DNA of 64,000 nucleotides from Hetaerina americana (lineage: Eukaryota > Arthropoda > Insecta > Odonata > Calopterygidae), in NCBI GenBank assembly GCA_022747635.1, contig JAKTNV010000076.1:1116001-1180000 (forward strand). The letters are read 5' to 3'. The notes beneath the pieces were generated by a model. That model worked only from the letters and a program-made list of their open reading frames with translations. It had not been told where the DNA came from and ran no database searches. Within the stretch, counting starts at the first letter, position 1; every line of letters starts with the position of its first letter. The position numbers and the translations under genes were made by a program. This document shows, piece by piece, positions 1 through 9,972 of this stretch.

Positions 1-19
1 TAATGGATATCTGTGTGTA

Positions 20-601
20 CAGGGTCCACTATAAAAGTAATGCACATTATATCGGAAAAATAGATCTATTGACCGTACTTGTACAAATTCTCAAAATTCT
101 TCAAAATAATCTCCCCCAGCATCAATACACTTGCGGAGATGTGTCTGCCATGCCTGGAAGGCACCCTGAAACTTCTCGGCCGGAATGTCTCCCAGGAACT
201 TTGCAATATGCTTTTGGCTGTTTTTCACGGTCTCCCAATGCTTTCCTTTCAGCTCTCTTTTCAGTTGGGGAAACAAAAAAAGTTGCATGGAGCTAAGTTG
301 GAACTGTAAGGGGGCTGGAGGACCACCAGGGTGTTGCTCGAGGCCAGGAAGTAGGCAATGATGAAGGGCGTGTGGTTGAGGGCATGTAGCATGTGGGAGC
401 TTTATCGTGCTGGGATAGAAGGTCGAAAAACACACTTCACGCGGATGCACATCTTTCTGCTCACACTGCTTGGAGCAAACTGTTGACCAGCTGCATTGGA
501 AGGTCAGACTCCCAACCACATTTCCTGTCTGGTTTTACCGTGCTGCCATGGATAGTCTCGTCACAATAAAATCATGTGCATTACTTTCATAAAGGACCAT
601 T
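20..601 (-). mobile_element. Internally deleted mariner element
   Basis: A 582-bp element has imperfect terminal inverted repeats of about 31 bp (roughly 25 matches) sharing AAAGTAATGCACAT, and is flanked by TA at 18-19 and 602-603, the target duplication of Tc1/mariner transposons. The minus strand keeps the C-terminal part of a mariner transposase: LFLFPQLKRELKGKHWETV, IPAEKFQGAFQAW, RKCIDAGGDYFEE. Full mariners are about 1.3 kb, so most of the transposase including the catalytic core is missing. It sits in the fra intron downstream of exon 12. Confidence 0.82.
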
Positions 602-629
602 TATGCTTAATTTCATGTGTCTGTATTCT

Positions 630-1233
630 ACATTTAACGTAATTGTTAATGCTATAATCTTTTCCCAATTAAGTCTCTCAGCAATGTACTTCATTTTTAC
701 CTGCCCACCTCATGTACATACACCGTCTGTTCTGTAATTTGGGCATCATGACTCTGCATAGTCTGTATATCTATAAATGCCTATGTAATGTCAAGGAAAA
801 CCTTAGCTCTTTCGAGAAAAGGTCTAACTTCCATTCTCATAATACAAGGAACAGCGATACACTAGACATTCCCTATTGCAGATTAGCCAAGAACAGCAAT
901 TCTTTCAATATTCTAAAAATTCGTTTGTTTAATAGATTGCCCTCTGAGGCTAAAGTTGTGAGTGTGCCCAAGTTTAAGAAAGTTATCCGGAACTGGCTGA
1001 CTAAAAAAGCATTCTACTCAGTAAATGAGTTTTTTGATTCAAAAATTGTGTGGTCCATGATAGACATACAATCATTTGTCTCACCAAATGTATTTTGACT
1101 GTAATATGTAATATTTGATTTGTAATATGTGTTTATGTAACCATAATCTCTAAACTATGTATCTCTATGACGAAGACTATTGCAAAACTATTTTGTTTAA
1201 TGTCCAATAAAATTATTATTATTATTATTATTA
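630..1233 (+). mobile_element. 3' end of a CR1/L2-type LINE with ATT tail
   Basis: The plus-strand reading frame at about 712-1098 encodes the C-terminal tail typical of CR1/L2/Jockey-like reverse transcriptases: LHSLYIYKCLCNVKENLSSF, SHNTRNSD, FNILKIRLFNRLPSEAK, KKAFYSVNEFFD. It is followed by a 3' region and an ATT microsatellite tail at about 1206-1233, a common 3' end for this group. The 5' part including the catalytic RT is absent, as usual for 5'-truncated LINE insertions. The 5' boundary is approximate. Confidence 0.72.
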
Positions 1234-2220
1234 TCCACCTGGTATTTTGTAATTGTCTTAGGCCAAAAAAAAAAATATTATCATTAACATTGGGTATTTT
1301 AAATAAATAAATGCTTACTAATAATTCAATAACTGATTCTGATGCTCACCTATCTGAATTCTTTCAATGTAAATAGAATGCTTCTCCAATGAGTTAACCA
1401 TGTCGAGAACTGCAAGTCTAACACGAAACAGAAAAACACTACCAGCTATGTTCATAATTAAAGAAAGATGGAATATTTGAAAGTGATAATAAAACTGCCT
1501 TTGAATGATCAGCACTCATTTCCAATGCATTAAATGTGGCAGACCCAATTCCTCGCAAATAATATCACGTACAGGTAGAATTTCAGTTATATGGAAAGAG
1601 AAGGCAATGCAAAGCAATGGTATTCATCATATTAATCATACAAGAGTGACATAAGGTGTGATGTCAAAGGAATGGAATGATGTCACTCAATCATAATCGA
1701 AGTGTCAATTGGAGCCAGTGAAGCATCCGCTGTAGTCCTTAGGCATGAACCCTCATGCTTTTGAATTCTTCTGGAAAAAAATGAATATCACTGGGGAAAG
1801 TAGTTTCAGAGGCTGTTATATCTATATAATCCCATTGTAATATCACTGAAAACAAATGAACAGACATCATTTCCTGACTGCCACAAGCTAGGGCAATAAA
1901 ATTTCAGGGTAATGCTCAAAGAGTTTTTACTTTCCACAATTTAATGCATAAAAAACCAATGAAATTGTGAAATTTGGTCACTTGAAGAAAAAAAAATTCA
2001 ATTTTGGATGCACAAAGGCCCAGGACCCTCCCATGTCCAAATTCATCAAAATTCACAACACCTGGGTTCCCATATAAATATATATGCATATGTCTTCCTT
2101 GGAAGACCCAAAGTTTTCAATTAGTCCCCCTAGTCTTTCCTGGAGGACTAATTTCTTTTTAATAAGTCTCCCTGGACAAAATAACAACAAATACATATTC
2201 CAGACAAGAGAAAAACTTAC
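1234..2220. other. fra intron sequence, no feature seen
   Basis: AT-rich intron downstream of exon 12. I saw no conserved coding exon on either strand and no repeat I can name. Confidence 0.6.
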
Positions 2221-2391
2221 TTGATACTCGGAAAATTTTTCCAATGAAGTAAGCACATACAAACGTTGGTCTCCGGCTGTAGTTACTGTTTCCCCACGCC
2301 TTTTACCCTTACGTCTATAGCGGATCTTGTAGCCAGTAATTACACCATTCTGCCCTTCCAATGATGGTGGTTCCCAACGTACAATGATGCT
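2221..2391 (-). CDS. fra: fra exon 12: middle of FN3-3 (last exon in the window)
   Basis: This is a phase 0-0 exon of 57 codons: SIIVRWEPPSLEGQNGVITG, YKIRYRRKGKRRGETVTT and LYVLTSLEKFSEYQ. The QNG.ITGYKIR.R and LEK.S.Y signatures match DCC/neogenin FN3-3. The acceptor was placed so that the join reads VSST-SIIVRW; an acceptor two bases further in would break frame. The donor is a perfect GTAAGT. The next exon (G strand of FN3-3 onward) is not seen in positions 1-2220. Confidence 0.95.
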
Positions 2392-2700
2392 CTTTAATAG
2401 CGGAAAATAAGAAAGGGAAAATATGGATGGTTAATAAATATGATAAACACATACGAATGTTTCGTCAACATATAACAATTGGAAAAGCTAACAAAACTGG
2501 CTGATATAAACTCAATGGTAATTTAAAAAATTTTTAATGTTGAATGGTCAATGATTCCTGCATTGAAATTTAAACATTTGTGTTTGAAGAATGAGAATAG
2601 AGGAGCAATGGGTGGTTAAATTACGTTTTGAAAAAGATTGGTAACTGGAAAGAGAATTGTGATCGCATAATGATTCAGGGCTTGGGTATGAGTAATTGTA

Positions 2701-2787
2701 ATTATGTTATATAATTGTTTCAAGTCTGATATAAAGGCCAAATTGCTGTTTTCCAACTAATGTAAAATACATAAATAAATAGATAAA
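2701..2787 (+). mobile_element. 3' fragment of an AAATAAAT-tailed tRNA-SINE
   Basis: The stretch containing TAAAGGCCAAATTGCTGTTTTC followed by a run of AAATA repeats resembles the 3' end of the SINE at 35964-36170, which has TAAAGGCCAAAATGTGCTG before its AAATAAAT tail. Only the 3' part is present. The match was judged by eye. Confidence 0.5.
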
Positions 2788-2998
2788 ACTGCCGCACCAT
2801 CCTGAGTTCCACCCAGAGGCCTGGGTTTGAATCTGGGGACAGCAGATTTTTTCAGTGGCATCCCGATCCCTTGGTGCCTTTCGACAAGAGTAGGCTAATG
2901 TCAGCGCAGGGTTCATCTCCACCCTTCCTCTTTTCCCATCAATCCCTAATGGTGCAAATTACCTCAGCTGTCAGTTGCCTCTCTTGAAGCTACAACTA
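2788..2998 (+). mobile_element. SINE with LINE-like 3' tail (copy 1)
   Basis: This is a tRNA-related SINE of the same family as the copies at 13.0, 40.7 and 46.3 kb. It has a B-box-like GGGTTTGAATCTGGGG, a body with AAGAGTAGGCTAATGTC and CATCTCCACCCTTCCT, and the shared tail TAATGGTGCAAATTACCTC with AGCTGTCAGTTGCCTC. It abuts the tail of another SINE on its left. Diverged from the 46.3-kb copy, so probably older. Confidence 0.68.
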
Positions 2999-3792
2999 CC
3001 ATTAACTGTTGCTTTGGAATTATTAAAGCATTTATCAACCTGTTAAACGAGTTCTGATATGCTTGCTTCATATCATTCTTTCATAATTGCAATACCATTA
3101 AAATAAAAAAAAAACCAGTTTCATAGCAGTGCGCCTTTTTCAGTAGTAAAGCGTAATTCAAGAGATCAGTGTATTATTGCAGTGAAGTGCTTTTTTCAAA
3201 GCTAAATGCACTTATTTATTTCACAGAGGTGCTTATTTGACCTACAAGTTATGTCAGTAGGAAAATTAACTATGGGTGTCATGAGAGAACAGGAAGGAAA
3301 TAGGTTTCCTTCCTGGGGAGTGGGAGGATCAAAAATGGAAACGGGTAAGTACTAGTAATTCAGAGGTGTTAGCTGATGTTCTAACTCCTTTTTGACTCCC
3401 ATTCAGGCCACACCAACATTAACTTAGAGAACATTGAACCACATCAACTTAGAGAGCAAAATATGGCCTATAAATGCCCAAATAACAGTTTTAGTTTGCA
3501 AGCAACATCAAAAAACATTCCTTGTATACACGATAACAAATTGATCTTAGTAATAAGCACAATAATATTCTTTTTCTTACAGACTTGGCTACTTTGTTCC
3601 ATTTTTTACTCATGTGGGTCTTTTTCTATATTATATATAAACAGTAACCCAAAACTTTCAAATAACTTTTAGTGAAATTAAGTGATTTCATGCTTGGTAG
3701 GGAGCACCTCATTTCAATAAAAACTTTTTCCATATTTTACTGAAATACGCAAAAATCAAGTCAAAACTAAGAGGAATTGTTATAATCAATAC

Positions 3793-4002
3793 CGTTGATG
3801 ATACAGTTTCAGCTGTAACATTCTGAGGTGCTTCTGATGGCAAGTCTGATAATGTTCGAGCCTTCGCCTCTTCTGATGCTGCTCCTGGGCCTTCGGGACT
3901 GACTGCTGCTACCCAAATTATATATTCCCAATACTTTTTCAAGTTTCGAAGTTCATATCTGTGTTCTGAAGTTAAGAGATGATGTTCTTCACGGGAACCC
4001 TC
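3793..4002 (-). CDS. fra: fra exon 11: end of FN3-2 and start of FN3-3
   Basis: This is a phase 0-0 exon of exactly 70 codons. It encodes EGSREEHHLLTSEHRYELRN, then LKKYWEYIIWVAAVSPEGPG (the Tyr-rich F strand and Gly turn of FN3-2), then LSDLPSEAPQNVTAETVSST, which begins FN3-3. The LSD.PS.PPQNV run is shared with DCC. NVT is a possible N-glycosylation site. The donor is G|GTATTG and the acceptor TTGCAG. Because it is symmetrical, skipping would keep frame. Confidence 0.95.
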
Positions 4003-4905
4003 CTGCAACAAAAGAACAAAGTTCTATAAGAATGTAGAGTAAAGGAGGAAATGAAGCAGAGTCTGGGATGCTAATTTTTCAAAAAACAATTGCTACTAAA
4101 AAGAGACAGAAATTTAGCAAAAGTAAATGGTTTTAATCAACAAAATATATGGGGCTAATTTTCTTCTTATATGTTACATTTATTACGAGCTTAACATAAT
4201 ACCCCTCAATAAAACCAACATAAAGACCTAAAAAATCCTTACATTATGTGCATTTTTGTTTGTTTCTTATGTTTTACCAACACACTTTACATTATAACAT
4301 GTAATGGACCCTCTATTGATCTATTGAATATGATGGATCACCCATCCACATTGCATTATTGAGAACATTGCAACCAATGGTCAAATGCCACTAAAGGTAA
4401 TGGTAACTCTAAAATAGGTTTCCCCTGGATACCTGAATTCCACTTCACATATCAAAGGTTGCACATCTATTCAGTAAGATGCCTAATGGAGTGAATTAAT
4501 GAATATTTAGTCAATATGACTTAATAAAATTACATTACTTTCCTTGATTCTCTGATACAGAATACCTAGAGATTAAATTCCCATAGAACTACCATTCAAT
4601 CATATGCTCAAATGTTATATTTTGTGAGATTGAGGCAATCAACCTGCATTAAACATAATCTCTCCATACAACAGAAGTTTTTTACAGTCCTAAGGAGTTT
4701 GTCATTTACGAGCTAAACAGTATATCTCCAAGATGAGATTTTATACGATTTTTATTATTCCATAACAAGTATGAAAATTGTAGTGCTTTAATCCTTAACC
4801 ATAAGAATGAATAACATGAATGCACATACACAATTTTAAATATAATCAAAGTATAAAATATAATAACCTCAAAAGTAGACACCACACCTACATTATAAGA
4901 CTAAC
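4003..4905. other. fra intron 10-11
   Basis: Intron of 903 nt between exons 10 and 11, AT-rich; nothing else recognised. Confidence 0.88.
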
Positions 4906-5191
4906 CTCAGTGTAATATAGTTCGTATTGATGTGGAGAGGGTGCGGGTGGTGATGTTGGTGCCTCCCACTGGATGAGAAGGGAGGTGGCAGAGGTGGGCA
5001 CGACACGCAAGTTGCTGGGAGGCCCTGGAACATGTGCTTCATGTTGTGTCCTTACTTTCAGAGGAGAAGATGATGCCCCTGCTCCATGCCGGTTATGCGC
5101 CACCACCCTAAACCAGTATTCACGACCAGGAACCAATCCAGGCACATTCACTTCTTCAAGGCGGGAACGAGTTGTATTCACTACACGCTCT
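4906..5191 (-). CDS. fra: fra exon 10: end of FN3-1 and start of FN3-2
   Basis: The exon completes FN3-1 with ERVVNTTRSRLEE, VPGLVPGREYWFRVVAHN and the G-x-G turn HGAG, then starts FN3-2 with VPGPPSNLRVVPTSATSLLIQW and YELYYTE. The RERxxNTT motif across the exon 9/10 junction is a hallmark of DCC/neogenin FN3-1. NTT is a possible N-glycosylation site. A proline-rich insertion (TSPPAPSPH) lies after the FN3-2 tryptophan. The donor is GTTAGT, and the 3' boundary is on a codon edge. Confidence 0.95.
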
Positions 5192-6750
5192 CTGTTAAAC
5201 AAAGGATGGTTGAGTTAACAGAGAAAAATATTAATTCCAAGCACATGACTGCATATTTAGATTAGGAATTACTAATGGGATAGCCACCAGGATCTAAAAT
5301 AAGGTAAGAGACCAAACCTTAACATGAACATCTTATTTCTTTAAAACTGAGAGATTAGATTTTATTTTCTCATGGCAGATACAAAATGCTGTGACTGCAA
5401 TACTGTTGCCCAAATAATAATCAGTAACAATAGCATATTAAGCATATCTTAATAAACAATTACTTGGCAATGAAACAATTTCCACAATAAGAGTTCACAT
5501 GTTACAAGCAAAAAGACTTATGGTTTTATAAAATAGTTCCTCATTCATATCATACCAGCCATGGATACTATTATTCTTCAGAAGCTTACATGGAATATTT
5601 TATTAAAGTTCTTCCACAATGATCACACTTCATACTAGAAGTCAAGGAACTTTCCACACAGGAAACATTCATATGAATTTGACTGGGTTAAAAATGTGTT
5701 TGTGATTTCAGCATAACCCAAAGTTTGCAGTTTTAATTAATAAAAAGCATAATTACTATAAAATTATAAGTTACTTCAACAACACATAAAATACAGGTAA
5801 CTTCAATTTGAAAAGTCAATGAAAACATAATTCTTAGCATGCAATGCTTTTCTTTACTGATGTGTTAAAAATGAACTAGCCTGCAACTAACTTTTGCTTG
5901 TTTTTTTGGAGAATTAATGTAATATAATCAGTTAAATCATCATTACTAACAAGGGGATTCTTCCAAAAATTAATCCTAAGATTTCACTTCAATTATCCAT
6001 GGAAGAAAATTGTAACATTTAGTTTTTGCATGATCCAACATAAATGAATCCAAACACTGAGTGCACAAATTTATATTTTGTTTCACAACCTATTTAAAGT
6101 ATTTTAAAAGCGTATCTTTTCCTTTCCTTATAGCTTTGTGTTTTTTTTTATTTCCAAACTTAAAATGGCTCAGCAGAGAATGATTTGCACCCCATGAGGA
6201 GGTCATTGCCAACATAGATGCCTATTTTGAGAACCTTCCAAAGCCCTATTTTTGGGTAGCTTAAAAAAGTTAGAGAAATTCTGGAAAAAGTGTATCAAGC
6301 TAAAAGGACATCATTTTGAAAAAGAAAAAAAATGTACCCAAAACAATATGTTTTTCTATTTTTTCCTATTGAACAACCCACGTTGCTAACATTTATTTTC
6401 AGAATCAGCGCGTCTCTTTCGACACAAAATTAAAATTCACTGGCCAGATAATAGTGAGTAAAAGTTAAAATGATTGGAAAACAAATAAAGAATTAAATAA
6501 AATGAAAATGTATCTTTCTACAATTTAAAAGAAACGAATCCTCCCTTGTCCTAGAAAGAAAACAAGAAAAATTCTTCAAAATTTAAACCCAAAATCTCTG
6601 CCTCCCCTATGTATTTTTTTTTAAGGCTCGGAATTTGACGTAATAGTTTTCTCATTTTTGGGAATGGAATCCACAGAGTCCAGACAAAATTGTAGAATTT
6701 CCATAAAAATATGAAATACAGTTAATGAACTAATTTCATTCTCATAATAC
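5192..6750. other. fra intron 9-10
   Basis: Intron of 1559 nt between exons 9 and 10, AT-rich; no repeat or coding feature recognised. Confidence 0.88.
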
Positions 6751-7033
6751 CTTTCTGATCCCTCCTGGCGGTAGAACACTGAGTATGTAAATATGGTACT
6801 ATTGCTTTTGATAGGCGGCTTCCACTTGAGGGTCACAAATCTCTTGTCCACGTAGACGGCAGCCAAAGAGCGAGGCATTGAAGGCACATCTTTGGTTGGT
6901 TGAGTCTCTCCTGTAGAGGGTTGGCCATCAATAGATGATGGCAAATGGGAGGAAATGACAGGAGGTATGGTGTGTGCCGCAGCAGCAGCAGGGTAGCGAG
7001 GAGTTGGGGGTTGTGGAAATTTTATCTTAGAAT
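6751..7033 (-). CDS. fra: fra exon 9: Pro/Ala-rich linker and first part of FN3-1
   Basis: The exon encodes the flexible linker between the Ig horseshoe and the FN3 stalk. The linker is proline-rich with a five-alanine run (GCT/GCG/GCA codons), then Ser/Thr-rich. FN3-1 follows: PSMPRSLAAVYVDKRFVTLKW with the FN3 core tryptophan and FTYSVFYRQEGSER. SNST gives a possible N-glycosylation site. The vertebrate counterpart reads PSAPRDV and FTVFFSREGDNRER. The exon takes one base from exon 8 and ends with two bases (AG); the donor is GTATTA. Confidence 0.93.
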
Positions 7034-8469
7034 CTGGGCATTGAAAATGTTTAGAGCAATAATAGGATAGTTTTGATAGATTTATGAGCAACAGTAAACC
7101 ATAAGCAGTGGAAGTAAGAATCATATGAAGATTTGAATAAGTAAACACATTAAAGGAGCGTGCATGTTGGTAGCGGGGAATAGAATATTAAGGTTCCAGG
7201 TTGAAACAAATGTTTCATTTTTTAAATGCATGGTTTCAAGGATGAATTTGGAATAACAGTGGAAATATAGCAGTGAAGGAAAGAATGTGAAAAAAATGGA
7301 CAAAAAGAGGGGAAAAAATCATAAAAGTTGTCAACACAAAGGGAATATCAAATAAAACAAAATTACTTGTTTGCACAAAAAACATGCCAACTCAAAGTAT
7401 AGAATAAGGTAAACATGCAGATTTTGTCATAATTAACAAGCATCTAGCAAAATTAAGTTTAAAAAGTTTACAATAACCCCTCAATTAACTGGCTTATATG
7501 AGCTAAGGTTTGGCGGGAAGAAACCTGTCAATCTAAGGGAAACTCAACAGTGACTTCTCTGGAGGAAAAAATATAAAAAAGTTACTCATTTTATGATGAA
7601 AGGATCACTTATCTTAATGTTGACTTTATCAGTTTATTTCCTACAGCAACGTTATCAAAACATTTTCTACATTCCTTCACACATAATTTTATGATTTTTT
7701 GCATAAAAATTGATAAAATATTTTCCAAAACTAACATTTTAGTTACAAAATTTCTTTAACTTTTAACAGAACTACTGATAAATGGTCAATGCAGCTACAA
7801 TTTTTTTATTTTTGAGGCATAACCCATTTAAGTTTGAAAAAAATTAGAGTACCTAACATCTGCAAATTTCGGTCCATAAGAGACTTTCAATATTTTAATT
7901 TACAATTGGCTACAAATGTTTGTACTAAGATGCCATAGTGTCTTGATCATAGAATAAATGGGAATTGATAATCTCAGATAATAAAAACACCACTTCATCA
8001 ATCAATCGATTCAATCTCCACAATATACTTATTGATATATTGGTTAAGGGAGGGCCAACCAATTGAAGTTTTACTGTATTTGCACAAAAATTGTCCTAAA
8101 AACTGTAATTCATGGAGCAAAGGTTTAAAAAAAATAATAAAAAAGCATTTCACTTGTCAAACCACACTAAACAAATCACAGAGGAATGTGTATTAATTTG
8201 TAAACCTGCTTCTCAGGTGATAACATAATATGTTATCAAGCACAAGAAATAGAGAGTGAAATATTATAAGCACATCCTTTGTAGGGTGTCTTTTACTTTC
8301 ACATAAAATTTCAATTTTAAACTTCATTCCAATAAAAATAAATACATGCACCCCATGTCCATTTATATGCTTTGCGGTTAACACACACAGAAGAAAATTT
8401 TCAAGACAAAAATATATCCACATAACCAATCAGCCAAATAGATAATGAACACAAAAAAGTAACTGATGC

Positions 8470-8725
8470 TTATTATGAGGGTAAAAAAAGGAACTTTGCA
8501 CTTGCACATAGATTTAATACTTCACACAACCATGGTTTGGATGCTACGTATCATCATCAGGTGGCATTCGTGAAATTTTAACTTACATAGCCTGGCTCTA
8601 AGAGGGGAGGAAGGTAGGGGGAGTGAGGGAGAGGAGGTAAGTAGAGCAATTGTGCAGCAACCTATTAGTAGGCTAGGGGAGGGAGAGGGCATGTATTTGA
8701 TGGATTCAGGCTCAAGTTTGTGGAA
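8470..8725 (-). repeat. Left arm of the Penelope inverted repeat
   Basis: Read on the minus strand, this arm matches the plus strand at about 9705-9972 with scattered differences. Shared landmarks include CATCCAAACCATGG, ACCTGATGATGAT, GCCTGGCT/GCCAGGC next to CTTACATAG, a purine-rich GGAGG stretch and GGGCATGTATTTGATGG. It holds one of the two hammerhead-like cores. Confidence 0.78.
8523..8575 (-). ncRNA. Hammerhead-ribozyme-like core, left copy (degenerate)
   Basis: On the minus strand the order is CAC, CTGATGA, a small hairpin (GATAC/GCATC, one mismatch), CAAAC, a short ACC-AT-GGT stem, T, then GTG, which can pair with the leading CAC. This is the hammerhead layout of stem I, CUGAUGA, stem II, GAAA, stem III and cleavage site. 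The conserved G before AAA is C here and there is an extra U before stem II, so activity is doubtful. PLEs are known to carry hammerhead motifs in their terminal repeats. Confidence 0.35.
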
Positions 8726-8917
8726 GTTTATGTCGATTAAATGAAGAACACAATGTATCCCTCCACCGTTCTTAGAAAGAATAGCAGAAAAAACACATTG
8801 TGTTCTATATTTTTTTAGGGGGGGTGTTTGTTTGCAATGGTTTAACCGTCATTAAGGGATAATCGCTGGTCATCACTGCCTTGGTGGGGGTTGGGTTGGT
8901 GCGGAAAGATATTAGTC

Positions 8918-9789
8918 TTTTAGAAATTTTAGGAGGGGGAAATGGGAGAGGTAGATTGTTCCAATGACCACCTCAAATCTGTCTTTTGATTGAAGGGATT
9001 GCCAAATTTCCAACTCCTCCAAAGCACTCAACCTCAATCCTTTCATTTCTGTATGAAGAATGTCCAGTGTGAAGTTAATAGTATGATTCTTTTCCAAGAG
9101 GTATTTGGTGAATTGGGATCTGTTGTTTTTCTTTGTGAAGCATGATCAGTGTTCTTGGATCCTAATATCAAATGTCCACCCCATCTGTCCAATGTAGATG
9201 GCGTCCACGCAATTGAGTTTATAAACCCCGCTTTGTTGCATTATGCCAATTTTGTCTTTGGGTGAACCCATTATGTTTTTTAAAGTAAGTGTGTCATAAA
9301 ATGCTGTCTTGATTTTGTTTTTGGAGAGTATTTGTTGTAACCGGAGTGAAATGTGGCCAAGAAATGGAATTCTTCACGATTGGTGCTTGTCAAGTTTAGA
9401 TGTGTGGTGCATACATTTCTGGCCTATCTGTGTTTGTTTTCGGCTGTACATGTTGTCAATCATTATTTACCTGTACCCATTGTTGACTGCAATCTGTTTT
9501 ATAATATGGAGTTCCCCTAGTTTATTGTGTGGTGACATTGAGATATTACATACCCCGTGTAACATGGCATGAAAGGCTGCACGTTTTTGTGAATAGTGAT
9601 GCTTGGATGTGGAGTATATAATGTGTTCAGAGTAACACTTTTTTCTGTATATTGAAAGGTCGAACCTTTAATTATTTTCACAGTCAAATTCAGGAAATTC
9701 AAGGAACCAACTAGGCACATATTTGAACCAGAAACCATCAAATACATGCCCTCTCCCTCCCCTAGCCCACTAATAGGTTGCTGCACCAT
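8918..9789 (-). pseudogene. Penelope-like RT C-terminus and GIY-YIG endonuclease, decayed
   Basis: Minus-strand reading shows, in order, SLNFLNLTVKIIKGSTFQY and NTLYTPHPSI (end of the RT/thumb region), GELHIIKQIAVNNGY, then the linker LKNIMGSPKDKIGIMQQSG and the endonuclease core GVYKLNC, AIYIGQMGWTFDIRIQEH, followed by LLEKNHTINF and LSALEELEIWQSLQ. The GVY...YIGQ pair and downstream Arg are the GIY-YIG signature, and ALE.LEI is typical of PLE C-termini. There is at least one in-frame stop directly after QEH and more than one frame is needed, so it is not functional. The catalytic YADD part of the RT is not present. Confidence 0.75.
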
Positions 9790-9972
9790 TACTCTACTTA
9801 CCTCCTCTCCCTCATTCCCCCTACCTTCCTTCCCTCTTGGAGCCAGGCTATGTAAGTTAAAATTTCATGTATGTCACCTGATGATGATGCGCAGCATCCA
9901 AACCATGGTCGTGTGAAATATTTAATCTTTTTGTGTAAGTGCAAAGTTCCTTTTTCTACCCTCAGCATGAAG
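9705..9972 (+). repeat. Right arm of the Penelope inverted repeat
   Basis: Inverted copy of the left arm. It overlaps the start of the remaining Penelope reading frame on the minus strand. It carries the better preserved hammerhead-like core at 9875-9915. Confidence 0.78.
9875..9915 (+). ncRNA. Hammerhead-ribozyme-like core, right copy (degenerate)
   Basis: The plus strand reads CAC, CTGATGA, T, GATGC-GCA-GCATC (perfect 5-bp stem II), CAAA, CC-AT-GG, TC, GTGTG. The ACC/GGT stem III keeps the A15.1-U16.1 type pair and ends in the cleavage triplet GTC. CAC and GTG can form stem I. As in the left copy, the expected GAAA is CAAA, i.e. the catalytic G12 position is changed. Confidence 0.38.

Larger units (their letters stand above)
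2392..3792. other. fra intron 11-12
   Basis: Intron between exons 11 and 12 (1401 nt). It holds two adjacent SINE pieces at 2701-2998; the rest is AT-rich without recognisable features. Confidence 0.85.
8470..9972 (-). mobile_element. Penelope-like retroelement remnant between inverted repeats
   Basis: About 1.5 kb with roughly 255-265-bp inverted repeats at each end and Penelope-like coding sequence between them on the minus strand. Penelope-like elements (PLEs) combine a telomerase-related reverse transcriptase with a GIY-YIG endonuclease and often carry long terminal repeats in direct or inverted order. Here the N-terminal and palm part of the RT is missing. The outer boundaries are set by where the two arms stop matching. 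No clear target duplication was identified. Confidence 0.75.
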
